A model generated the notes under the pieces. The model was not told where the DNA came from. It was given only the letters and a program-made list of their open reading frames with translations, and did no database searches. A stretch of DNA of 64,000 nt from Pampus argenteus (taxonomy: Eukaryota > Chordata > Actinopteri > Scombriformes > Stromateidae): NCBI GenBank assembly GCA_036937835.1, contig CM072876.1, positions 16,831,001-16,895,000 on the forward strand, in the 5' to 3' direction. The translations under genes and the position numbers were made by a program. Of the stretch, positions 47,677 through 61,000 are shown in pieces. The first letter of the stretch is position 1, and each line of letters opens with the position of its first letter.

Positions 47677-50600
47677 CACACGCACCCCACCAGCATGCAC
47701 CTGTGACTCCCAGAGCCTCTCTTTATATGGAACACATGCTCGGGAATGTCACGGCCCTGGCTGCAAATGGCTCCGGCACTTTGCAATAGAGCCATTCGAG
47801 TGTTTCATTTCCTGCCGAAGGAGTTAAAAGGACTTCCAAGGGTAATAAAAGCCAAGCAGAGTTGCATGCCATAGGTGCCCAATAGGGGTGAATTCCCTGG
47901 TCAAAAACTGAACACACACACAAACATACACACAGCAGCAATCCCCAGTCAATAGCTCAAGTTTGATCGCTGTGTCCTGTAGGCAATGGCATTTTGTCTG
48001 GCGGTGCGGTGGCATTGTTTTCTTTGCCTAGAGAGTGTTAGCATGCTAGCTGGAGAGGGCACGTTCCATTAAGCTCACACAGCAGAAGAACAAAAGCAGC
48101 CTGAGCATGCATTTAACCGGTGCGAGTCGAATGCTTTTTGAGATAAAAGGAAGTCCTGCTTGTAGTTTTTGACTGTTGAAAGAATTAAAATTTAAATCTG
48201 TACTAATGGATAAAATTATGTATAGAGTGAAACCATAGAGAATTACTCTCTAACTCTGCTCTGAAGACCTTTTAATTTTTATTCATATTGTTTATTAGTA
48301 CATATTCAAATGTCAACAATCTGCTTGACACATAGGCTGGGCCCTGTTAGTTGTACAGCCGTGAGACATGTTTTGGAGCTGTTCAATATAGATATAAATA
48401 GACATAATTCAGATTTATTTTACCATGTGTTAATCACTACTGTTGATGTTAAATATTCCCTTTTCAAAATGACCAGCGCGCATGCTGTTAAAGAATAATA
48501 ATCACTGTGTAGGAATGTGTGTAAGGATGAACAGCGGGGGCGGATGTAGACGTAATCCTTCTGTCTTCTTGGCTATTCGAGCGTCGAGGATACTACATGT
48601 GATTAATCATGTGATGTTAAAAGCTGCTCCTAAAGGTTACTCCTGCATTTCCTTTAAGTCAGTTGATAAATGTGTATTCCACTCCGAAGTGGGCTTTACT
48701 CATCAGAACTTTGATTATTTTGACCGCTGTATCAGATCCATTTGATATGCTTTTTTTTTTTATTCATTTCTGGCGCTGTGACTGAGCTTGACCTACATCA
48801 CGTTTTGCTAGAAAGCCTTTCTTCTCCGGTCGGTTTGTTTTTCTTCCTCCTCAAAGTCTATGAAATGGTTTATGGTTTGTAGGATTGGCAGAGGTTTGCG
48901 TTGCGTAACACGATTGCGGTTGCAGGGTGTGTGGAGATTTTTTTAGGGGTCTGTGAGCATTACTCACTGGTGCTTTGTGAGATGAAAGAATCGGGGGAGA
49001 TTGACAGCTCGCCTTTTTTTTCCCGTCTTTCATTGTCTCATCAGCATACTGTCTCCTGCAGTGAGGAAAACTAATTATGTCTTCAACCCCCTGCTTCACC
49101 CCCCTCCCCTTTTATTCAGATCATCACACTTGGAAATCATAATGAGTTTGTGGCAGACCACTTTGGCTTTGGAGAAAGGAAGGGAAAAAAAAAAAAAATT
49201 CAGAAAGTCCATTTGCCTGCACTCAAACAGGCCGCTGGCAATTACGGGCAACCTTTCAACCCCGGAAAGCTGTCGCCTCGAATTCTTTCAGGGCCTGACC
49301 GAGACTCAGTTTAGTCCTGCACACCTGCTAGCTTCCTCCGCTGTACTTTAAACCAGCGCTGTACCGAACCCTTTTTGTTATCAGAACAGAGGGAGTGTAT
49401 GACAGCCATCTGGTTGGATGCTTTTAATTATTTGGTATAAAACAACAGTAAAAAGATTATGGCAGCTGAGGATCTAAAAAGGACGCTGGTTATTGGCTGC
49501 AGAGCAGATGGGCTTCACATCTGGGCTAGAGGAAGTTAGTGAGGGCGCGAGCGATGCTGTGACAAGCTAACAGGGCCGAGAGCTTTACTTAAAGTCGACT
49601 ATCTCCACCCCTCCGTCCTCTCTGCTCATTCTGACGCATCCTTGGACAAAGTGGCAGCGGGTTTGGTCGAACTGAAGCAACATGAGTCCCGCTGGGAGAA
49701 AACAGACGCTGACAAAATGCAAGAGCGCAACGCGTTTTAGTTGGAAATAGATAAATTAGAAAATGAGAAATCCTGAAAAACCAACTTACAGGCAGGTGGA
49801 TGTAGTTTTTTTTTTTTGGTGCACTTTCTTTTTCCTCTTGCCTTTCCCACTTTTACCTCATTTATTGTATTTGTACCTTTCCCAGAATGCTTTCATACTA
49901 CTGAGGATCATTTAAGGTTATTGTTGGTGTAGACGCCCTCTACGTTCCTGCCTCTTCCTCTGGAATTGAATGATGGTGCAAAATAGCCTAGAAACAGAAG
50001 AAGAACTTAATGTTTGCTTTTTATATTTCAGTTCACTGCTCTTGTATTACTGTACTATTACTAGAGTCTACTTTAGACCAGGTACCTTTAAAGATAAGAC
50101 GTCAGCTACAGCTGTTTTTAACAAGGTTTCAAAGGTTGCTTTGTGTTGTGGTATGTGTTTTTGTTCTTAAACCAAACCACCCTAATGCTCTTTAGTGCAT
50201 CGTCTTCTTTATACTAGCTGAACTGTACATTTTTACATCTTTGGCAGTAATTGTTGTCTGTTTCCCAGTAAGGTACAAGTAGTTGTCAAGTAGCGAGGCC
50301 GAGGAGAGCGATTCTTCTGTGAGAACTGTGTGCTGAAATGTATTCTCCAAAGAAAGATTACATCTAAATGAAAGTTGGAAGAGCTCGTATCCTTAGAGAC
50401 AGAGCTAATTAAATTTGTAAATTCCTCGGAAATCGTCTCCCTATCAACACTGGTGGCTCACTGTTGAATACTGCCAAAAAGTATGTCACAATGTGTTAAG
50501 ACCAGTATACTTTGGCAGCAGACATCTAGATGAGAGATGAAATTAAAAGCGTGCAGAGACCTCAGCGTTTCTTGTATAAACACTCCTCTATATAGTGGCC

Positions 50601-53536
50601 AGGAAGAGAGATAATCACTTATTAATGTCATTACATTTTTTTTTTTTTTTTTGATTTTGTAAACTATTCAAAATCTTAAATTACACGTGGCTCGTAAGAT
50701 TCAGCGACTAAATGCATCCCCTGTATGTATTCCATCTGTATGGGCTTGTTAATCTGACATATTACAGATAACATCCTCGGCTTTAATTAAATCGCGGTTG
50801 ATGACACAAGATAAATTTAGCCTCGGAGTCCGAAATGTGCAGCGTGTGACAATTTTTTCTCACCTCTACCTAACTGAAGGTAGCTCGCTTTATAATCGTG
50901 TGAACATGTCTGACATTTGCATCAGAATAACTCTCCAATTAACTGGTGACAAAGTGGATTGGAGGTACGCAAAGTAAACACGCCGGACGTCTTGACACAA
51001 AGAGGCAAAAAGCCGCTGTCTGTCATTGTTCGGGAAGTAATTGGGATGGGGTTCGGGAGAAGCTCAGCACCCTGAAAAGCAAACTCTTGTCCAGGCCCTC
51101 CCACTAAGTCTTAAGCCTCATCTCCCTCGCTGCCTATCAGACACAAATCACCAATTACAGTAATGGCAAATCCTGCGGCCAATACACAAAGGCCAACAAT
51201 GATGTGACACCTTGCAGGCCGTAAACAGGATGTTAGGCTTCGTATCTCAATTTGCGACCCGATTTTAAGCTGCTTTTACCCAATTTCAGATGGTGCTGTT
51301 ATCCTTCATGGAGGGAGTTTAGTCTGTGTATACTCACAGCCATTAACTCAGATTTATATTTCTCGTATGACATATTTGTGTCACTACTTTTGAAAAACCC
51401 TCCGAGCCTGTTTTTCTACTTTTGTCAGATGAAAAAAGTAAAAGCTGCCATAATATTCATAGCCTTAAGTTTTTTGGGGGGGTTGATGTTGTTTTGGGAA
51501 AAGTTGATATGAGTTTTGTGTCATTCATGAATTTGTTTTCATGTTTGTCAGGGTGTTTTTGACCCATTATCCAAGGCTCTGCCATGCCACTTACACACAT
51601 TTGCATGAATCTGTTGTGTTAAGTTCATCTTTGGTGAAGATCTTAAGAGTTGAACCTTGAAGGAATGGGGAGCAGCATAAAGATAAATATGACACCTAAA
51701 TGTCAACTTTGGGATCCAGTAATATAAACACAACCACAAAACTTTTTCTTTTACTTCACATAGGAAAACAAACTGTATTCAGTGTTGTTTAATCAGACAT
51801 ATCATACATTAGCAGGCAGTGATTTCAGTGCTTGACAGTGCAGAACATTTCAAGCAGGACCCAAAAAACAGTATGTTGTTTGATATCCAGCGCTAACTTA
51901 ACACCAATATAGAGTAGAATCTTTCAGGCTGAGGAAAGTTGACACATTTACAGTAAAATCCTAAACCTACATCCATCACATCAGCTGGGGACAACGCTGA
52001 CCGGCTGGTTTATGACTTTTAGCCTGATATACTGACAAACCAACATACTATATGAGTGTGCATGTGTGTTTGCGCTCCGCACTGCTGGTGGTCCTCTTGT
52101 AGTGGGGAATCTGCATCACAAACAGCCAGCACCCCTCTCACCCCCTGCTGCTGCTTTTTCTGAGCCTCAATCCACAAGGTTCTGCTAGGCAGCGCAGCGC
52201 AGAGCAGAGCAGAGCAGCCGCCTATATAGATGTGAATGGTCCCACCAACTATTCTGGAGTTTAATAGTGAAGGATTAAGGCAATTCAGACGGATTTACAA
52301 AGGCAGCTTTTTCAATTGTCCCTGTGTGACTAATGGCAGTCGGGTTAGGCCGAGTGTTTTAGGAGACAACACAATGTGTTGGAGGCATTTACTACTGATT
52401 ATTTCCATGTGTAGGCTGAGAATTTATTTGATGAGAGCATGGCATTTGCAGCAGGGGAAGATTAAAAAAAAAAAAAGCTTTTGTATTTCTTCTCGGCACA
52501 GAACCACTTTGACAGCTTCTCTTTGCGCTGTACCTGCTTCTCTTCCCTCTTAAAGAAAATAGAAATATGATTCCCATCTAAAAGAAAAAAGAAAAAAAAA
52601 AAGCAGTTAAGTACAGATTGAGCTTTCTTTTTTACTTTGAGTCTGGACAATCTCCAAACTTTAATCAGTCCGCTGACTTCAAGGGGGTGCAGTACTTTCC
52701 ACAGACGTCTTTCTTACCCAGTAGGGAAAGCGATTCATCTGCTCAGCCCGCAGTTTTATTTGACCGTTCCCTGTTTCTGTCGTTTTAAGCGGCTCCGCGT
52801 GCTCACCACAAAGCCATGAAACAGCCAAAATGAGAAAACATTACACAGCTAATAGAGCTGTTAAAAAAAACCAAAAAAAACTACCTTGCAGGATTGCTTA
52901 ATGAGACAAGGTGCCACCTTGAGCGTGCTGGACGTATTATGTTGCTCAGCTCATACTAGTGTTTTGAAGCCCTTCTCTGTATCACCGCTATTCTCTGTTC
53001 AGCTTCACTAATGATCTCTGACATCTCATTAGACTGTCTGTTGTCCGTATTACATACACTAAAGAAAAGTGATCATGGTGGATATTGTCAAGTAAATTCC
53101 TGTAACCAGCCAAAGAAGAAAAAGAGTCATTATCAAGTCCAATATATATATATATAGTTGGAAGCAAAACAGAGACACTTTGGAGAAAGTACGAGATGTG
53201 AGATTGTTTCCCAAGATACATTTTTCAAGGCTAATTATCTCGCAATAATGACATCATTATAATGATAGTGAGCCAGGGCTCAGACTGTTGAAGAATGAAG
53301 CTTTGTTCACGCAGCACTCGCACATATTCCCTTCATATTCATGGATAACTAATAATTTCACAGACAATAACAATAACTTTCAAAGAAGCTGCAGATGTTT
53401 TTTTTTTTTTAATAAACATTTCTGCTCAAATTTGTGCATTTAAACATAAGCTTTAGATACTGTTTGTATAATATAATATTGTATAATAATAATATTTGTA
53501 GCTGGGGTGTCCTATATATTTGAATTAATGGAGGAA

Positions 53537-53565
<29 letters not shown>
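53537..53565. repeat. (AT)n microsatellite in intron 5
   Basis: Uninterrupted AT dinucleotides. Confidence 0.97.
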
Positions 53566-53567
<2 letters not shown>

Positions 53568-56500
53568 TCCCTCAAAATGAGTAAGTTATTTCCTACATTT
53601 CCCAGATTTTTGACAGTCCACCGAGAGCTGATGTGAAGTTGCTGCTGTCAACTGTGGGTTTTCTGCACAGGTAGAGAGAGCAACAGTGAGAGGGAAAGTG
53701 GAGTGGAGAGAGAGTGAAAGTCATGAGTCTGGTGGAAGGAGTGTTGCGGCTGTGAGAGATTCTAGTCTGTATCTTCTAACACTGTATTTCTCCCTGTATG
53801 ACTGTTGAACATTGATGTGAAACGACATTTTAAAGCATGACGCGTTTCCATCCATTAATATAATGATCCAACTTTTTGGATGATAATTAGTTTGTGGTTG
53901 CATGCTGAAACAGATTTATTTAGGAATATGTACCATAGAGTGTAGTGTAATAAGTAATATGTGCTGTGAGATAAGGTAAATAAATAATATATTTAGGCAA
54001 GATTTTATACAGAGGTAGCTGCGCTTTAACATCTCTGTTAGACCTTTCTCTGGACAATGTTGCAAATAAAAATAAAAAATAAAAAAACCCAATAAACAAA
54101 TGACCTTTTGGGGTCACCAGGTTAGTTACCTGTTTTACCTGCTTTAAAGGTACATCTGTGAAAGCTGTTTTCATTTTTAATTTCAACATTGCAAAGTCTG
54201 CAGATTATCCCTTTATCTCAGAGCAAGCACAGTGACAAACAGCTGCATCTCCCACCTCAGCCAGCCCTCCTGTAGCTCTCTGTCCCCGGTCAAAGGTCAT
54301 GTTTGGTGGGAGTCCCTCATATGCGCTGGCATTTTTTATTATCCCCTTCCTCCAGAAGAGAATAGGAAAAGAGGATTTCAGCTCTACTTTCTCTGGGTGC
54401 TTGTTTATCTAGCAGGTCCGGACGTCTCTCCACGCAGTCAATCTGAGTCTGTGCCCGGCGATTATGGCCAGTCGCTTACCGTGGAAGCCAGCGGTGGCAG
54501 TGGGTGGGCGTAGGTGGGACAAAGGACACTAGATGTGCCTTTGTAGAGCAGTGGGAGCCGGGGGCCGATCTGTGCTGAGTTCAGCCGGGCAACCTGAGAG
54601 CTGGCTTTGTCTCTACAAGCAGTCGATCACTCAGCACAGTTTCGGTTGAAAACAGTTCGGAGGGGTTGAGGGCAGCTTATGCTGAGGAATAAACAGCTCT
54701 CATTTTTAGCACCGCAAACAGCTCAAACATGACACTTGTTAATTATTTATTTATTTATTTATTTTAAATCCTACAATATCCATAAGCCGAGTCATCAATC
54801 ATAATCAGTTTGCTGCTTCTATAAGTTAGAAGTAAGAACATAAAAAAAGAAAGGGTGTGGCTCTGGAGGTCAATCATTTAAAGGATCAACACTTTCTACA
54901 CAGTGATACACATGAGCTAACGCCACTGTAAAGTATTCCTCCAGGACAAACATGCCTGCTGTGTGTTTCTGTCGAGCGCGACACACCCAGTCGTGAGCGT
55001 TGGTGCGTTGCCGTCTGGTTCCCTTCACGTCCTGTCATTGGCTTTTTTTTGTCTGAGCATAAAGAAGACATCAAGTGAGCTCATAGCAGACAGATGAGTG
55101 ATAGAAAAGCTCACCGCTGATGACAGACACAAAAAAGCCAATCCCCAAAACTACAGTCAGCCACTAAGTAGGCTTTTGTGCAATCGTTTTTTTCCCTCTC
55201 TCTCTCTCTCTCTCCCACATGCCTTTTGGCTGGAGGCCTGTCTGGAGTGTCTGGCTTGGGGGTTACTCATCATGAGCGCGGCTGCCAGCATCAGGCCGTC
55301 CCCTTGATTACAGGGCTGCCGCTGAGCCGGCTGGGCGTTCCAGGCTTATCCTTTATCACCAGGTGCATTTACTCTGGCTATGCACTGCTCGATTTCCTGC
55401 AGATGCACTCAAACTGAAAGTCCAGGCATGAGTTAGACGTCTATACTTCTCCCACACAAGGTCATTATCACCATCCAGTTTGTGTTTTCTCAAGCTGAAG
55501 TAAGCATAGCTAGGCGGAGCTTTGAAGGAGGCATTTATAGGATCAGTGTGTGATTATTTTTATTTATATACCTCTGAATTGCCAGCTTGAATGTGACCTA
55601 ATCTTCACCACATGCGACAGTATCATAATTTATCTATATTGTATCAGCTTATGTCAATCCAAGAAATCCAGCAAATATTCACATTTCTGACATATTTTTC
55701 TGAAAAAAACTATATATATATAATATTTAACATTTAAACACAATATCAGGGTCACTGTGGGTCAGTGGGGTTGAAGGGGTTAAGCGTTGCCTGTTGTTGT
55801 CTCCAACCAGTTTATTTTTTGTTTCAAAATGAAGGCGATGCCCTTAGAACGAGGTGTGTTGGCACTCTGGCAGATTTGTCCTGCTTGCTAATGCAGAATG
55901 CGTGGCTATCACTTCACCCAGCAGCGTACTGAACTTGTTGACAGATTCAAGGTGCTCAGCAACCCGCCCACAGCACCAGGGGAACACATTTGCCACTTTA
56001 CACAACTGTCCACAGCCATACGAGCGGGGTACGGCGTCTGGGAGAGGTGCGGGCCCGGCCTCGATCTGTTGGCAATCAGCAGAGTGTGTTGGAGCAGACG
56101 GCTCTGTGCAAAATTACAGAGGCGGCTGGAGAGGCCCTGGATATGATTCCCCTGCAATGGAGTCTGTCCAAGACTGTGATTAAAGAGCATATGAGCACTG
56201 ATTAATATGATGATCTTCCTGATGACAGAGGTATTTCTATAATAAATGGATGTTTATGATGCCAGCCCTCAGTGATCGTATGTCTCCACATTCTGCAAAA
56301 AGGTGGCGGCGGGTTTAATTTGAAATTCTAATATTTCTCCTTCGCTGGATGCCAAACATTAGTTGTTTTTTTCTTGTTTTTTTGTTTTGCTGATAATAAG
56401 GGAAGGAGAGCAGCGTTAAGAGCAGCTGCCTCTGTGTGAAGCCACACAGATAAGTGTGACTATATGGGTTGAAACCTCAAAATAATAGCAGCGCCTCAGG

Positions 56501-58032
56501 ATTGTGACCCGGTGTGTGCCATCTGTCTGCAGCACAGTGCATTTTGTGAATTATCGCACTTATTAATCCCTATAGAGCTCAGATGTCCAATCAGGGTTTC
56601 AGATTGAAACGCATGGGGCCTCGGGCTGCGCTTTGACATTTAAGGGAAGCGAAGAGGTGGAAGGCCGTTTGGCTGCTTAGGAGCTCCTGTAAATATTCAC
56701 AGTCACCGCGCCGTAATCAGCTCTGTGCCTTTTCACTCCACAGTCTTTGTTTTATTAAGATAAACGATAAAGCCACTGTGTATGCAAACTCATATCTCTG
56801 CTTAGCTTGGTTATGTATTTGAAAAGACATGCCTTGCAGCTGCTTGTAGCAGAAAGGTCAGCGAGGCAGCGGATAAGCAAAGCCAAGCGTGTACATTATA
56901 ACAAGTACCAGTGCTTTCATTTCTCATCTGGCCTGTGCCTGTTTGTTTCACAGCGTATTCTCTCTGACAGTCCGTGTGCTGAGCCTGAGTTAGATAGCAT
57001 CATTACAACACAGCTCACCAGCAAAAGAGATTTGGACAAGCATGGTATATTTTTATGACTTCATCTGAGGGGGGGGGCAATAGATTTTGCAGATCTCAGG
57101 AAATTCTGCAATTAAGAATGAGGATATCAGGCTGTACATCATGCAGCCAGGCAGTTCTCGGTGATTTACTCTGATTAAGTAGGGTCTGATGGAAAGCCGT
57201 CTGTGAACAAAACCAAGGTTTATTTACAAGCTCGCGGAGCTTTTCTTCTGTTTTTGACCCTGTCATTTATTTCCAGCGACCTCCCTGAAACAAGTCTGCA
57301 TCTCAAAGCGTTTAGCTCCATCCCACCACGCCACCTCACATCACATTACATCCAGCACACACACACGCTGGCCTGCTGTGTAGCTTCACTATAATTATGA
57401 TTGCCAGAAAAAGTCAACAAATGCTCTTATTTGGCAGCCTGGGACGTTCATTACAAACTGTTTCTTATGTGAACAGTTTTTTTTTGTTTTTTTTTAATCA
57501 AGAGGCTCAGTTTTATGTCTGTGGTAAATACTTGGTTTTGGCACAATCAAGCTGTTGTACACATTTATGCTCCCATGCTCCATATCATTGTTTTTTGAGT
57601 CATATTGCTATTTTCCATCTGTCCGGCTAATAATTATGACCTTGGTTTCTGCGAGACAGGGGAGGAAATTACAGTTTACATCTGGCATTATAAAAATATG
57701 TCCCGACTAAATGCTTGTGATCAGATATGCTTTATTTATTGTTATGTGACAAGAAACACAGTATTAAATTTAAATTTATCCTCAAACATACGGCTGGAGC
57801 CACAGCTTGAATGTATGTTGTCATGTGTCCTTGAGCACCTCTGAATTTGGGTGGGACCATCAAATCCAAATGAATTATGTGATCTGTTATCAACTAAATT
57901 TACAGCATATGTTGTTATATTGTGATGTGTAAGGATATTATCATAGCAGATATATTAGTATTTGCATTAGAGGAAACTGTAGTATAGAAATACCAAAGAC
58001 AATGATACCATTACACAGTTTTCTCCAGTGTA

Positions 58033-58077
58033 AAATGTTTTTGATTAATATATGTCATATATCAATCAAAAACATTT
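58033..58077. repeat. Near-perfect 45-nt palindrome
   Basis: AAATGTTTTTGATT at 58033-58046 pairs exactly with AATCAAAAACATTT at 58064-58077. After one mismatch (58047 with 58063) the inner bases 58048-58054 pair with 58056-58062, leaving one central base. The sequence is AT-rich and could extrude as a cruciform. Confidence 0.95.
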
Positions 58078-61000
58078 ATTTTAAATTTAATTTCTCTGAG
58101 ATCAAACATTTAACATGTCAACCAATATCACTATTGGATCATTTTTACTATTAAAAAAAATATCCATATTGGTATTATCCAGTATTGCTTGGGCTTTAAT
58201 TGTGTTTTATACATGGCACTATTGAATTGGGACATTGTATTGTCTGTTTTTCTGTGAAAATCTGTAAAAGCCAAATACTGTCAGCCTTATATCTTCTCAG
58301 TGTGTTTTGGGTACACCAGGATGTAGACATGAGACAGGATCACCCCGAGATGCATTTTAGTACCCAGTGTGAACAGGGCCATCATTTCGTCATTACTGCT
58401 CTATAATTATGTAAATTTAGACTATGGTACAATGGAGTCAGGATGACTCTATTCATGCCCCACATGGGGGAGAAATAAGTATGGCTATTGCAGCCCCAAT
58501 TCTAGTTGACTTGAAGAAATCAGGGAGTGTACTAAGAGCCGCTGATGATAGGCTGCCAGCCCTGCTCCCTAATTTGGGCACTGACACGGGAAAGCAGAGT
58601 GCTTCTCCAATAAGCGAGGTCCCTGCTGGCTTAACAATTATGTAACAAAGCTGACCAATGATTTCTGCATCTGTTACACCACTGAATGGCATTTCGATAT
58701 TATATGAGAACGCGCAGTGTGGAGCAGCACCGCTGGTTCAAATAAACTCCTTGTCAGGAGGCATTGAAGGGCCAATCATGCACAGTGCGCCTTGTGTGTG
58801 CATGTCAGTGTTGCATGGATGCAATTTCTCCCACTGACCTTCCACTGTGATTCTGATTCCTGGCTTTGCGCTAACGCACAGAGCTATAGTTAAGATGTCA
58901 GGTATGGGTGACGCACTCAGCATATTACACACCAAAAAAAAACAAAAAAACATGTACTTGCTTGAGCACAGGGAGGGTTCGAGGAAGGATTTTATTAACT
59001 GAAGAAATACTCATTGACATCTAATGCGCCTCCTTTATGGCCAGACACATCCGGCCGTCATTTGATAAGCACGACTCTTATCACACCTCACTGTTGACTG
59101 TTACACTTAAGAAAAGCTCTGAGGCAAAGAGAATTGGATTTGATACCTTTCTTTTGAGCCAGAGAATTGATGTGACTATATGATGGTTGGGTCCTTGAAC
59201 CTGGAAATAATGAGGAGAAATTTGATGGCTGTGTTGAGCTGTCAGCATTGAAAGCATCAGATATGTATTAATAATCATCCCATCACCTCTGGAGCTGTCA
59301 GCCCTATAGAACATGAAAGACTCTGCCGAGGTCTCCTTCAAATCAGGCCTAGCTAATTGCTTTCAAACGGAGACACCTTTGACCTCCCCTGCATGGTCAC
59401 TAAAGGTGTCCCCGCCTCGCCCGGCATTGTTATGCAGTGAGCACTCTGTCCTCTGCCAGGCCCTTTAAAACTCTATTTTCAAACACGCTTAGTTTAAGGG
59501 TATTTAGTGCACTTCTCGTCAAAGTGTTCGCAGTATATAGGAATCATCAAAACATGATACCCTTCGTTAAGTCTTTGATGGGAGGACACTGCAGTTTTGG
59601 CCACAATGTCCAGCCAAAATCAACATGATCTTTCTAATGGTGAGCTTGTGAAAGACTGAGCTTGATCTATATAGACATGTGCAAGGGGTAGGTTGAGATT
59701 CTTGCTGATGAGAGTGGAGTTTTCAGACTGGAAAACCCGAACAATGAGCTGGAAGAGGCTACAAGCTTTGTAGAGCTGAGAGGAACCGCAGAGTCATTAA
59801 ACCTTCATAGTGGATTCACTGTGAGTCACACCTTTAACAATAGTGCATAGTCATGTGATAATTATGTTAAGTTTGACTAAGTCTTTGGATGAGGCCTTGT
59901 AACTCTTCTAAAAACACCCATGCAAGTTAAAGCCATGGTTGCCTCACAAAAGGAAAAGGGCTTCGGACTGCATCAGTCCCCCTTTTCTCCTTGTTTGGGT
60001 CTAAGCAGAGGGGACGTGTCTCAGTGCTACTGATGAGACACTGGCTCTGTAGCCCAAGAGCTAGAAACTCATCACACCAGTTTTGACAGTTGTCCTATTA
60101 TTGTCCTCCATCTTCTACACTCCGAACCACTGAGCACACACTGCGTGCGAAAAGAAACTAAAGGGAATTCTTTTATTTCAAGTAAGCTCAAGTTGCGTTT
60201 CCCGACGAGTGGATGAAAGGCCTCTAGAACTAAGCTGCAAGCTAGTTTCAGTCTGGCCAGCTCCGCAGCCAGACAGGTAGAGAGTAGCTCGGGGTTAGAT
60301 AACATCCACCCACACAGGGTTCACACAGGCAAGCAAACACCCACACGTTCCACGCAACATACGCTGGCACTCCAGCTGTAAAAACCAGCTGCATAAAATG
60401 TGGTGAAATGAGGGCTTTGTCTTAAAATGCAGATTGCATGCTCTATGCAGGCAACAGTTTGACACTGAAACAGAACGGTTGAGGGTATGGAGGTCAGGGG
60501 GGGGGGGTTGAATCCAGCGACCCGTGTACAATTCTCAACTCATGCAAACAATGTTTCTGAACGAGTGAAGTCTTTATTTTCAACTAAAGTGTATTTTATT
60601 CAACCGTAAGCAAAACGTAGGCCTCCAGGCCAGTAGTTTGCAACCCCCGTTCTAAACCAAGACACAAGCAAGTTGCATCATGCAGGCTTTGAAGCTGAAA
60701 TATACAGTATGTTTCTTCTGAGCTGCAAACGTTTAACAGCACTGACTCTTTGCTCTGTTATGGGAGTGACAACATCAAGTAGAAGTCATTTTGATTACGT
60801 CGTACCTCGTTAGACTCAACCCAGCCAGGGACCGTACTGTTGCCAGTCTTGTTGTTTCTTGTTCCTTGTTTGATATTGTAAGGAAGACATGCTCTAAATG
60901 TGTTTACTTGCCTGTATTGGGCCCAGAGGATTTTATTTTCTAGTTTTTTTTTTTTCTCAAGGAGACATTGTATCTACTGTTTAAAAAAAAAAAAACTGCA

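Noticed and set aside
54232..54530. Possible extra exon after AG at about 54416
   Set aside because: The peptide after the AG does not resemble any part of an Eph receptor, and no donor fits the needed phase.
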